From assembly GCF_011305535.1 (NCBI RefSeq), contig NZ_CP049905.1:1312001-1376000 (forward strand): a stretch of DNA of 64,000 nucleotides, written 5' to 3'. Source of the stretch: Diaphorobacter sp. HDW4B (GTDB lineage Bacteria > Pseudomonadota > Gammaproteobacteria > Burkholderiales > Burkholderiaceae_C). The notes beneath the pieces are model-generated. The model did no database searches, was not told the DNA's origin, and worked only from the letters and a program-made list of their open reading frames with translations. Position numbers and translations under genes: made by a program. Shown in pieces: positions 46,361 to 54,963 of the stretch; the stretch's first letter is position 1, and each line of letters starts with the position of its first letter.

Positions 46361-47227
46361 TCAGCCACGAGACTTCCACGGCAGCAGTCGGCGCTCGACC
46401 GCGTCGAGAATCGCAAACGAGCAGATGCCGACGGTCGCGATGACGATCAGACCGACATACATGTCTTCCACTGTCAGAAGCTGCCACGCACGCCAGATCA
46501 CGAAGCCGATGCCCGATTGGCTCGACACCATTTCCGCAGTCACCAGAAGCAGCAGCGCCGAACCCCATCCAAGGCGCAGACCGGCAAAAATCACCGGCAG
46601 CGCACCGGGCAGCGCGATGGTCAGATAACGGTTGAAACGACCCGCACGGAAGTTCTTTCCGACGTCGAGATAGATCTTGTCGATGTTGGCAACGCCCGCC
46701 GATGTGGCGATCAGCACCTGGAAGAACACGCCCACGGCGATGATGGCCCACTTGGATTCTTCGCCGATGCCGAAGATCAGCATCAACAGCGGCAGGATGG
46801 CGACCTTTGGAATCGGGAACAGCGCACCCACCAGCGGCTGCAGCGCAGCACGCACGATGGGAACAAGGCCCATGATCGCGCCCAGCATCACCGCCGGAAT
46901 CGCACCGAACAGAAAGCCGATGAGCGCACGCGACAGGCTGACCAGCGTGTGATAGCCGAGCGACTGATCCCACGGCGCGCTGAACATCATCGCGTAGAAG
47001 GTCTGAATGATCTGCGTGGGTGCGGGAAAAAATCGCACATCGAGCGCGCCGGTTCGCACGGCCAATTCCCACAACGCCAGCAGCGCGAGCGGTGCCAACA
47101 CCGCGGCGGTGCGTTCGATGGCACGTGGTGACATGAAGCGCGGCCCCTGCAATTGCACCGGTGCACGACGCTCGATCAAAGGTGCTGCACCTATGCTCTC
47201 GGCATTCAATGTGGCGGCGGTGTTCAT
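46361..47227 (-). CDS. NitT/TauT/SsuC-type ABC transporter permease
   Basis: This 288-residue permease has about six hydrophobic helices and the EAA-type loop YLDVGKNFRAGRFNRYLTIALPGALPVIFAGLRLG. The ATG at 47227 follows AAGGAGACAGC. It overlaps the end of the damaged ATPase gene by 4 bases and precedes the receptor by 34 bases. Confidence 0.9.
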   Translation of the reverse strand: MNTAATLNAESIGAAPLIERRAPVQLQGPRFMSPRAIERTAAVLAPLALLALWELAVRTGALDVRFFPAPTQIIQTFYAMMFSAPWDQSLGYHTLVSLSRALIGFLFGAIPAVMLGAIMGLVPIVRAALQPLVGALFPIPKVAILPLLMLIFGIGEESKWAIIAVGVFFQVLIATSAGVANIDKIYLDVGKNFRAGRFNRYLTIALPGALPVIFAGLRLGWGSALLLLVTAEMVSSQSGIGFVIWRAWQLLTVEDMYVGLIVIATVGICSFAILDAVERRLLPWKSRG

Positions 47228-48133
47228 GCTGTCTCCTTGGTTTGGCGGCTGCCCATTACCTCTTCGCGAAGCTCGGCCCACAGGCGGGTGCTGAGCGCGC
47301 CGTAGCCTTCGCTCGCACGCACTTCATAGGCACCGCGCGGGCGAGCCAATGTCACCTCGATATCGGCCTTCAACGTGCCAGGGCGCGAGGTCATCACCAG
47401 CGCGCGGTCGCTTAGCACCAGCGCCTCATCAATCGAGTGGGTGATGAACAGCACGGTCTTCTTGGACTCTTCCCAGATGCGCAGAAGCTCCTCTTGCAGG
47501 ATCGCCTTGTTCTGTTCATCAAGTGCCGCAAACGGCTCATCCATCAACAGGATTTCGGGATCGTTGGCGAATGCGCGGGCGATGGAAACGCGCTGCTTCA
47601 TGCCGCCCGAGAGCTGGTGCGGATAGGCTTCGCGAAACGCGTTCAGCCCCACCTTGTCGATGTAGTGCGAGACGATGTCGCGGCGCTCCCCACGCGGCAC
47701 GCCACGCATGCGCAGGCCGTATTCGACATTGCGCTCCACCGTCATCCACGGAAACACCGACTGCTCCTGGAACACCATCGAATGCAGTGGCTTGCTGCGA
47801 TCGAAGTGCGCCAATTCCAGCTCGCCGCTGCTGTGCGTCTCCAGCCCCGCGATGATGCGCAGCAGCGCAGCCCGATGGACCGACGATGCAGCAGAACTGG
47901 CCCTTGTAGACATCAAGCGTCACATCGTGCAGAGCGGTAACGCGGCTGCCACGGCTGATGAATTCCTTGCCCAGATGGGTGGTGCGAATCTGCGGAACCA
48001 ATGCGGCAGGATCGCGTTGAAGTGTTTCGCCAATGGGGCGAGAAGCCGTATCCAACGACGGCCTGGCAACGTTGAGAGGGAAAGGCGGCGCGGCCCCGAT
48101 GGGCAATGAGCGCTCTGCAAGCAATGCGGACAT
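47224..48133 (-). pseudogene. NitT/TauT/SsuB-type ABC ATPase, disrupted in Walker A
   Basis: The gene starts at 48133 (MSALLAERSLPIGAAPPF) and reads correctly to GQFCCIVGPSGC. It then leaves frame; the correct continuation LLRIIAGLETHSSGE resumes in another frame and runs to the stop at 47224, with signature LSGGMKQRVSIARAF and Walker B ILLMDEPFAALD. At 47866-47867 the expected 12 bases for GKST/GKSA are reduced to one base, so 11 bases are missing. The loss removes the Walker A lysine and shifts the frame. Either the gene is a recent pseudogene or the assembly is wrong here. Confidence 0.88.
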
Positions 48134-48173
48134 GGTGTTTGTCTCCGGAAGATTGGAATGCGTTGTCTGAAGC

Positions 48174-49343
48174 TCAAGCCTTGCGCATGGCCTGCGAAAG
48201 CCGCGCCTGCATCTCGGGCGAGAGAATGCTTTTGGGCAGCAGGCCGTGCATGGTCTGCAGCGGCTTGTTGGTGTAGACCGTCTGCAGTTGACGCGCAAAC
48301 TTGGTGACGCGGAAGCTGCCTGCCAGGCTGAACAGCGAATAGGCTTCCGCGCGGCTCATCTCGAGTGCCGGAGCGCTCCAGTCGAGCAGCGCGCGCAGGC
48401 AGTTGACGAGTGCGTCGTCCAGCGTTTCGCCAAAGCCCATGCCGATCCAATGCGTGGGCGTTTCTGCGAGCGGTGCCACCAGCGTCTTGCGCTTGTGCAG
48501 CACGTATTGAATGCGCAAGTCTTCCATCGCGGTTTCCAGCGCGGTCTGGTTGACGTTGCCATCACCCACCGTGGCGTGCGAGTTCGAGGTCCACACACGG
48601 CCACCCGCATGGAACACAGGCAGAAACAGCGATGAGCCCACACCCAGTTCATGCAGCCCGAGCTTGCCGCCATATGGCCCACTCAAGATGCCGCTGACGG
48701 GCTTGTCGCCCGGTGGCTGCGTGGCAAACAAACCCTGGCCGGGATGCAAGTCCAAAGTGATGCCGGGGCAGAACTCGGTAGTTTTGCGATCTTCAGAGAA
48801 CTTGAAATACTGCAGATAAGGCTGTTTGAAATCTTCCGGCAAGGTGCCGACGTTGACCGGCGAAGAGTTCCAGCCCCATCCGATCGGACGTGCCTTCAAG
48901 GTACGGATTTCGATCACATCGCCCACCTCCGCGCCACGCACAAACACCGGTCCGATGTTGGAATAAGGCCCCGCCGGATAGCGCCGACGGATCGGCTCGC
49001 GGTCGGCAAAGTTCATGCCGTACTTCGGCTCGTTGGCCCAGTTCAGCCAGGTGTTCGGGTAATGCACGATGTCGCCCGAATCGATGGTGACGGCCGCTTC
49101 TGCCGCTGGATCGAGCAGGCCCACGCGCACCGTCTTCTGGCTGCATTCGAGCACATGGGTGCGCGGTGCGCTACCGCCCGTCACGAGCGGCGCTGCGGTC
49201 GTTTTGTCGTGCGTTGTCGCGCAGCCTTGCAACACGGCGGCCGAGGCCAGACCCGCGCCGAGAAAGCCGCGACGCCCGAGATGCAAACGTGGCAATACGC
49301 GGTTGAAAGCTTCATCGTTTTGGGGCAGATCGACATGGTTCAT
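48174..49343 (-). CDS. Acetamidase/formamidase family protein, exported
   Basis: This 389-residue protein has the acetamidase/formamidase fold: HYPNTWLNWANEPKYGMNF in the substrate region, PVFVRGAEVGDVIEIRTL, GPYGGKLGLHELGVGSSLFLPVFHAGGRVWTSNSHATVGDGNVNQTALE. The metal-site features of the family, including GDG and E in the NQTALET block, are visible. A twin-arginine signal, LGRRGFLGAGLASAAVLQGC, ends in a Cys, so it may be a Tat-exported lipoprotein, which is unusual because most formamidases are cytosolic. It overlaps the HbpS-like gene by ATGA. Confidence 0.85.
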   Translation of the reverse strand: MNHVDLPQNDEAFNRVLPRLHLGRRGFLGAGLASAAVLQGCATTHDKTTAAPLVTGGSAPRTHVLECSQKTVRVGLLDPAAEAAVTIDSGDIVHYPNTWLNWANEPKYGMNFADREPIRRRYPAGPYSNIGPVFVRGAEVGDVIEIRTLKARPIGWGWNSSPVNVGTLPEDFKQPYLQYFKFSEDRKTTEFCPGITLDLHPGQGLFATQPPGDKPVSGILSGPYGGKLGLHELGVGSSLFLPVFHAGGRVWTSNSHATVGDGNVNQTALETAMEDLRIQYVLHKRKTLVAPLAETPTHWIGMGFGETLDDALVNCLRALLDWSAPALEMSRAEAYSLFSLAGSFRVTKFARQLQTVYTNKPLQTMHGLLPKSILSPEMQARLSQAMRKA

Positions 49344-49885
49344 TTGCGCACCTCGCTCGCTCCGAGTGCGCGAATGCCTGCGCGGCCTGCATCTTCATCC
49401 ATCTGCGACGACGCGGCGCTCGCGCCCACGGAGCCGATGTAGACACCGTCCTTGAAGATGGGCAACGAGCCCTGCGCAGGGAACATCGGGCCACCGTATG
49501 ACAGCGAACTGATCTGCCCGAACACGACCGAGTTGGCCTTGAAGCGCTCCAGCAATTCCTTGCCTGAAACGCCACCGGTGGCAGCGCTCGCAATCGCCTT
49601 GCCGCGCGCCACATCGAAGCTGCCGAACGGCACGCCATCCATGCGCGCGGCAGCCACCACATAGCCCGAGGTGTCCACCACCACCACGGAGATCGCGACC
49701 TTCTGCGAGACCGCATAGGCCACTGCGCCTTCGATCACCTTGTTGGCCTGCGCCAGCGAAATATTGGCCACCGCAATCGTGCCTTCCGGTTGCGCCGCCC
49801 AGCCAATGCTTGCGCCGCCCATGCTGACCGCTACAGCCAACGAAGTCTTGAGCAATGCGCTGCGGATGTTTGCAAGTGTCGTCAT
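49340..49885 (-). CDS. HbpS/GlcG-like (DUF336) exported protein
   Basis: This 181-residue protein has a Sec signal ending near GWAAQ and a GlcG/HbpS domain: VANISLAQANKVIEGAVAYAVSQKVAISVVVVDTSGYVVAAARMDG, then FDVARGKAIASAATG and GSLPIFKDGVYIGSVGAS. Related domains bind haem or corrinoid, or are of unknown use; the sequence does not settle this. GGAAGGAATCAAC precedes the ATG at 49885. It lies 40 bases after the porin gene. Confidence 0.87.
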   Translation of the reverse strand: MTTLANIRSALLKTSLAVAVSMGGASIGWAAQPEGTIAVANISLAQANKVIEGAVAYAVSQKVAISVVVVDTSGYVVAAARMDGVPFGSFDVARGKAIASAATGGVSGKELLERFKANSVVFGQISSLSYGGPMFPAQGSLPIFKDGVYIGSVGASAASSQMDEDAGRAGIRALGASEVRK

Positions 49886-49925
49886 GTTGATTCCTTCCAA
49901 TGGGAAAAATTGCTTTTGAAAATCA

Positions 49926-50969
49926 TCAGAAGCGATGGCGAACGCCGAGCGCCAGAATGCGTTGCTCGATCAGCACGTTGCGCTGCAGATCGCGATAAGC
50001 GACCGCGTAGATGTCGGTGCGCTTGGACAGGTTGTAGTCATAGCCGAGCGACCACACGCGGCGTTGGCTCGGTGTTGCTGGGTTCACGTCATCAATGTTC
50101 GAGTACGCATACGCGGCAGTGAACTTGCCGGGGCCGACGGGCACGCCCGCGCTCAGTTCGTACACGCGGCGCTTCACGTCGAGGTTGGCGTTGCTGCGGA
50201 AGGTCTCCTTGCTGTCGTGCACCTGGCCGAACAGCTCCATGAAGCCGAAGTCGTATTTCAAACCGGCCATGTAAGCCTTCTGCTTGCGACCGTTGTCGTT
50301 GGCGTTCAGGTTGATCTGGCGCGTGCCGATGGCTGCGCCCCATGGGCCGTTTTCATAACGGACCACGGCATCGACTGCACGCGCCTGCCGTGCGTTCGGA
50401 CCATCCGGAACTTCGGTACCGAACGAGTACAGGCCATCGAAGATGAAGCCGCCCATGTTCGGTGTCGTGTAGCGGATGCTGTTGTTGTTGCGCGTGTCGC
50501 CCTGCACATTGCCCTTGAACACCGTGGCGAACGATGGGCTGAATGTGGTCGATCCGGTCAACGGCGAGAAATTGCCGGTAGCCAGCGCATAGGGCGTGAC
50601 ATGGCGGCCAATGGTCACGGTGCCCCATTGTTTGGAGCTCAGGCCCACGATGGCCAGGCGGCCCCAGAACGAGTCCGCATCGTTGCGACCGTAGACGCCC
50701 GTGTCCACGCGGACGAAGGATTCGATGCTGAAGATCGCCTTCAGGCCCGAGCCCAGATCTTCCGAGCCCTTGAAGCCGATGAACGAGGTGGTCATGCCGC
50801 CCGAATTGACGACGCCGGTCGTCACGCCCGGTTTGCCTTCGGTGGCGGTGCGGACGGCACCGGCATAAGCGTCGACCACGCCGTAGATGGACACCTGGTC
50901 CTGTGCGTTGGCAAACTGGCAGAAAAGGCCGGCAACCAGCGCGGTTGCGGTAAGTGCGCGATGCTTCAT
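49926..50969 (-). CDS. Gram-negative porin (Neisseria/Burkholderia type)
   Basis: This 347-residue outer-membrane protein has a signal peptide ending NAQ-DQVSIYGVVDAYAG, alternating beta strands, the constriction-loop region FWGRLAIVGLSSKQWGTVTIGRHVTP, and C-terminal ILALGVRHRF with the terminal Phe needed for outer-membrane assembly. It should be a 16-strand trimeric porin. It is the first gene of the leftward six-gene operon and would admit the compound handled by it. Confidence 0.92.
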   Translation of the reverse strand: MKHRALTATALVAGLFCQFANAQDQVSIYGVVDAYAGAVRTATEGKPGVTTGVVNSGGMTTSFIGFKGSEDLGSGLKAIFSIESFVRVDTGVYGRNDADSFWGRLAIVGLSSKQWGTVTIGRHVTPYALATGNFSPLTGSTTFSPSFATVFKGNVQGDTRNNNSIRYTTPNMGGFIFDGLYSFGTEVPDGPNARQARAVDAVVRYENGPWGAAIGTRQINLNANDNGRKQKAYMAGLKYDFGFMELFGQVHDSKETFRSNANLDVKRRVYELSAGVPVGPGKFTAAYAYSNIDDVNPATPSQRRVWSLGYDYNLSKRTDIYAVAYRDLQRNVLIEQRILALGVRHRF

Positions 50970-51280
50970 CGAGTGTCTCCAAGGTTGGTATTTGTGTGCC
51001 ACCACCGGGTTATCCCGGGAGGCTCGATGCACACCTGAAACGGCTGTCACATCGAGTGGTTCCGAGACTAAGTGGCACTGCCTTGAAGACCGCAACCGCA
51101 GTTTCCGGACTCTTACCCATTCGTCCGAAAAACAAGAAAGAAATGGCTTATTCGGACGATTCGGTAAGCGACAGGATGTCGTCGTACACAGGGTTTTCCG
51201 CAGCGTCCCTACACTGCAATCCAACCGCTGGACCGGTCCTGCGGATCGCCGGATTCACACATTGAAAATTGGAGACATTC
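50970..51280. promoter_or_regulatory. Divergent control region, porin operon versus Bug receptor, with inverted repeat
   Basis: These 311 bases have no gene. They contain a perfect nine-base inverted repeat TCGTCCGAA (51121-51129) and TTCGGACGA (51151-51159), plus a related half-site TTCCGGAC near 51103. Closer to the porin start lies CCGGG-TTAT-CCCGG (51005-51018). The first is a candidate operator for a regulator encoded elsewhere. Confidence 0.45.
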
Positions 51281-52284
51281 ATGCAAACGCCCTCTTCTCT
51301 CAGCCGACGTGCAGTCACCTGGGCCGTCACCGCCTCCGTGGTGACAGGCACTGCGGGCTTGCTCGCCACCCTCAACGCGGCGCATGCCCAGCAAGCGGCG
51401 CCCTACCCCACCAAGGCGATCCGCATCGTGGTTCCGTTCCCGGCGGGCGGCACGCAGGACGTGTTGATGCGCATGGTCGCCGAGCCGCTGGCGCAGCGCC
51501 TGAAGCAACCCATCGTGGTCGAAAATCGCGGCGGCGCAGCGGGCAACCTGGGTGCCGATGTAGTGGCCAAGGCCGCGCCCGATGGCTACACGCTGGGCCT
51601 GCTCAGCGGCGTGCACACGGCCAATTCGGCCTTCTATCGCAAGATTGCCTTCAACCTGGAAAAGGACTTTGTGCCGGTCAAGGCCATCGGCGAATCAGCC
51701 GTGCTGCTGGTCACGCATCCCAAGACGCCGTTCTCGACCGTGCCCGAATTTCTCGCTTACCTGAAGGCGAATCCCGGCAAGGTGCAGATGGGCAGCACCA
51801 CCAGCTTCTCCACCGATCTGCTGAAAATGCAGTCGAACACCGACATCCAGTTCATTCCCTACAAGGGCGTCGGCGAAGCGCTGCAGGATCTGATCGGCGA
51901 GCGTCTCGACGTGGTGGTGGGCCCCAGCCTGCAACTCATTCCGCTGGTCAAAGAAGGCAAGGTGCGCGCTTTGGGTTTGGGCAGCACCCGCACGATTCCC
52001 GATCTGCCCAACGTCACCCCGGTAATCCAGAGCGTTCCCGGTTATGACGTCGGCATGTGGTTCGGCCTGTTCGCGCCCAAGGGCACGCCCGCTGCGGTGA
52101 TCACGCGCCTGAACACCGAACTGACCGAGTGCTCAAGCAACCCGCGCTGCGCGACAAGCTCGCGCAACAGGGCATCGACCTGAGCTATTCCAGCGCCACG
52201 CCGGAGCAGATGAACACGCGCATCCACGACGAAATCGTGCGCTGGAAGGCGCTGGCGGCCAAGACCGGCAACTACGCGAACTGA
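51281..52284 (+). pseudogene. Bug/TctC-family solute receptor, frameshifted near the C-terminus
   Basis: The gene starts at 51281 after GGAGAC with a signal peptide ending AHAQ and reads as a Bug receptor (YPTKAIRIVVPFPAGGTQDVLMRMVAEPL; IVVENRGGAAGNLG) to RLNTELT at about 52126. One base is then missing near 52128. The natural frame stops early at 52183 with a foreign tail, while the family-like ending VLKQPALRDKLAQQGIDLS continues in another frame to 52284. The intact protein would have 334 residues. About 50 C-terminal residues are lost, so the product is probably unstable. Confidence 0.85.
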
Positions 52285-52345
52285 TAACGCAGCCGTTCAT
52301 CCTGATCTCGGGTGGCGCAGACGCGGTTTCGTACATACTTGCGTC

Positions 52346-53167
52346 ATGGACGAAACCGCATTGACTCTGCTGGCCCAACTCTCCGACACCCATATCCGCG
52401 AGCCGGGGCAACTGGCTTACGGCCGGATCGACACCGCACCTTATCTGCGCGACGCCATCGCCAGCATTGGCCGTTTGCCGCAACGCCCCGATGCGCTGGT
52501 CATCACGGGCGACCTCACGGACTTCGGCAGTGCTGCGGAGTATGCGCATCTCGCCTCGCTGCTCGCACCGCTTGGCGACATGCCGGTGTTCCTGCTTCCG
52601 GGCAACCACGACGAGCGCAAGCAACTACGCCAAAGTTTTCCAAAGCACCAATACTTGGGCGACGGCGAGTTCATTCAATACAGCGTGCCGGTCGGCACAA
52701 TGCAACTGATCGCGCTCGACACGGTGACGCCCCAATCCCCCATGGGCAATCTGTGCAGCCAACGCCTCGAATGGCTGGAAGCAGAGCTGGACAAACAGCG
52801 CCATCGCCCCGTGGTGATCGCCATGCACCACCCACCCTTCCGCACGCTGATCAACAGCATGGACCACTACGGCCTGCAAAGCGGCGCGGCGGAACTGGAA
52901 ACCATCGTCTCGCGCCATCCCAACGTGGAGCGCATCATCTGCGGGCATATGCATCGCAGCATTCAGGTGCGTTTTGGCGGAACCATCGCGGCCACCATTC
53001 CATCGCCCGCGCACCAGATCAACCTCGATCTGGCAGCCAACGCACCGTTGATGTGGACACTGGAGCCACCCGGTTATGCCTTGCATGCACTGCCCGAGGG
53101 TGGGCGCATGGTGACGCATCAGATCGCCAGCAGTGTGTTCGAGGGGCCTTATCCGTTTCGGTCGTGA
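52346..53167 (+). CDS. Calcineurin-like metallophosphoesterase (CpdA-like)
   Basis: This 273-residue cytosolic enzyme carries the full dimetal set: QLSDTHI, ITGDLTD, LPGNHDER, AMHHPPF and CGHMH. This arrangement is that of class III cyclic nucleotide phosphodiesterases such as CpdA, which hydrolyse cAMP, though other phosphodiesters are possible. It is monocistronic with a strong terminator after it. Confidence 0.88.
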   Translation: MDETALTLLAQLSDTHIREPGQLAYGRIDTAPYLRDAIASIGRLPQRPDALVITGDLTDFGSAAEYAHLASLLAPLGDMPVFLLPGNHDERKQLRQSFPKHQYLGDGEFIQYSVPVGTMQLIALDTVTPQSPMGNLCSQRLEWLEAELDKQRHRPVVIAMHHPPFRTLINSMDHYGLQSGAAELETIVSRHPNVERIICGHMHRSIQVRFGGTIAATIPSPAHQINLDLAANAPLMWTLEPPGYALHALPEGGRMVTHQIASSVFEGPYPFRS

Positions 53168-53197
53168 AGGCCGCTGCCACGACGCACACGCCATAAG

Positions 53198-53234
53198 AAA
53201 AGACCTGCAAAGCGCCAAGCTCTGCAGGTCTTTT
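53198..53234. terminator. Bidirectional terminator between the phosphoesterase and the M20 hydrolase
   Basis: AAAAGACCTGCA (53198-53209) pairs perfectly with TGCAGGTCTTTT (53223-53234): a 12-pair stem with a 13-base loop, T-rich on both exits, between convergent genes. Confidence 0.9.
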
Positions 53235-53258
53235 CAGTTTTGCCAATCAGCCGAAGAA

Positions 53259-54668
53259 TCAGTTCTTCTGCGCAGCCAGCATGTAATCCACCGCCATGTT
53301 CGACAGCGCGCGCACGCCGTAGATCATCGACGACTCATCCGCGTAGAAGAGCGGCGAGTGGTTGTTGGGTGCGGTGTTCGGATCCTTGTCCTTGGGTGTC
53401 ACGCCCAGATAGAAGAACATGCCCGGCGCTTCCTGCTGGTAGAACGAGAAGTCTTCCGATGCGGAGGACTTGGGCTGCACGCCGTAGTTGCCCTTGCCTG
53501 CCACGCGCTCCAAGGTGGGCGACATCTGGGTGACCAGATCGGGTGGGTTGACCACGGCGTTGTAGAGCTCGACCACACGCACCTTGGCCTTGGCCCCGGA
53601 GCTTTCGGCGATGTGCTCGGCCGTGTTCGCAAGGCGCTTGTGGATGTCCTTCTTCATGCCTTCGTCGTACGTGCGGATGGTGCCGATCATCGAGACCTTT
53701 TCGGGAATGATGTTCATGCGGTTGCCGCCGTTGATCGCGCCGACGGTCACCACGGCAGGCTCAAGGCCGATGTTGGCCTGGCGGCTCACGATGGTCTGGA
53801 TGCCGGTGATGATCTGGGCGCTTGCGACGATCGGGTCGATGCCCGACCAGGGGCGCGCGCCGTGGGTCTGCTTGCCCGTCACGTCGATCCAGAACTGGTC
53901 TACTGCCGACATGGCCGGGCCCGGACGCCATGCGATGTAGCCTGCAGGATAAGCGCTCGACACATGCAGACCGAAGACGGCATCGACCTTGGGGTTCAGC
54001 ATCGCGCCTTCCTTGATCATCTGCTTGGCGCCCCAGATCTTTTCGCCATCGGGCTCGAAGGTTGCGGGCGATTCTTCGGCGGGCTGGAAGATGAACTTCA
54101 CGCTGCCGGGCAGTTGCTCCTTCATGCCCGCGAGCACTTCGGCCGTCGCCATCAGCATGGCGGTGTGCGTGTCGTGGCCGCAGGCGTGCATCACGTCCAC
54201 TTCCTTGCCGAGGTACATGCCCTTGGCCTTGGAAGCGAACGGCACATCGACCTGTTCCTTCACCGGCAGCGCGTCCATGTCGGCACGCAGCGCGACGACC
54301 GGGCCGGGCTTGCCGCCCTTGAGCAGACCGACCACGCCGGTCACGGCTACTTCTGTCTTCACGTCCATGCCGAGTTTGCGCAGATGGTCGGCGACGAGCT
54401 TGGCCGTGCGGGTTTCGAGGTTGCCGAGTTCAGGATGCTCGTGAATGTCACGACGCCATGCGATGAGTTGCTGCTCGATGGCCTTGGCGCGCTGGTCGAT
54501 CTGCGAGTGCAGCGTCTGGGCCTGTGCGGTCTGAATCGCAGCCACTGCGGGCTGCGCCGCCTGCTGTGCCTGAACACCGGCAGACAGCGTCAGCATCGTG
54601 AAAACGGCCAACGCGGTGCGCTTGATGGCATTGTTCTTGCAAGAGGATTTGTGATCGCTCTTCATCAT
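53259..54668 (-). CDS. Exported M20-family amidohydrolase
   Basis: This 469-residue metallopeptidase-like hydrolase has a Sec signal ending GVQAQ and metal-site motifs RRDIHEHPELGNLE, ALRADMDALPV, HACGHDTHTAML, FQPAEE and the distal HGARPWSG of the dimerisation domain. The family removes N-acyl groups (hippurate, N-acetyl amino acids, indole conjugates). The signal peptide places it in the periplasm. GGAGACATGAC precedes the ATG at 54668. No operon partner; the 295 bases upstream show nothing else. Confidence 0.9.
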   Translation of the reverse strand: MMKSDHKSSCKNNAIKRTALAVFTMLTLSAGVQAQQAAQPAVAAIQTAQAQTLHSQIDQRAKAIEQQLIAWRRDIHEHPELGNLETRTAKLVADHLRKLGMDVKTEVAVTGVVGLLKGGKPGPVVALRADMDALPVKEQVDVPFASKAKGMYLGKEVDVMHACGHDTHTAMLMATAEVLAGMKEQLPGSVKFIFQPAEESPATFEPDGEKIWGAKQMIKEGAMLNPKVDAVFGLHVSSAYPAGYIAWRPGPAMSAVDQFWIDVTGKQTHGARPWSGIDPIVASAQIITGIQTIVSRQANIGLEPAVVTVGAINGGNRMNIIPEKVSMIGTIRTYDEGMKKDIHKRLANTAEHIAESSGAKAKVRVVELYNAVVNPPDLVTQMSPTLERVAGKGNYGVQPKSSASEDFSFYQQEAPGMFFYLGVTPKDKDPNTAPNNHSPLFYADESSMIYGVRALSNMAVDYMLAAQKN

Positions 54669-54963
54669 GTCATGTCTCCAAAAAAGCAAAATCTGCACGC
54701 TCGTCATCTCGCTATGCATGAGGTGCGCCAAGCAGTGCAGTCGGGCCAACAGGCCGCGCACGATTGTAGGTGTCAGGTGGGTGGGTGCACGCTTCAAATG
54801 TCGCTTGCGCATTCTTCTTCCGACAAGTCTGCCTTCACGCTTCTCGAATGGAATGGGCGTGGTTTGAGGCGCGCAGCACGCGGTCACTCACGACCTTATG
54901 CAGGGAATCCCTGAATTCCACGTTGGACACATAACTGTCACATAGATGTAGACTTGAGCGACA

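Noticed and set aside
47537-48298. Two overlapping genes in place of one ABC ATPase
   Set aside because: The two frames hold complementary halves of one ATPase split at the P-loop, which is a disruption, not an overlap.
52057-52284. A separate small gene after the Bug receptor
   Set aside because: Its sequence is exactly the missing C-terminus of the receptor, so one frameshifted gene explains both frames.
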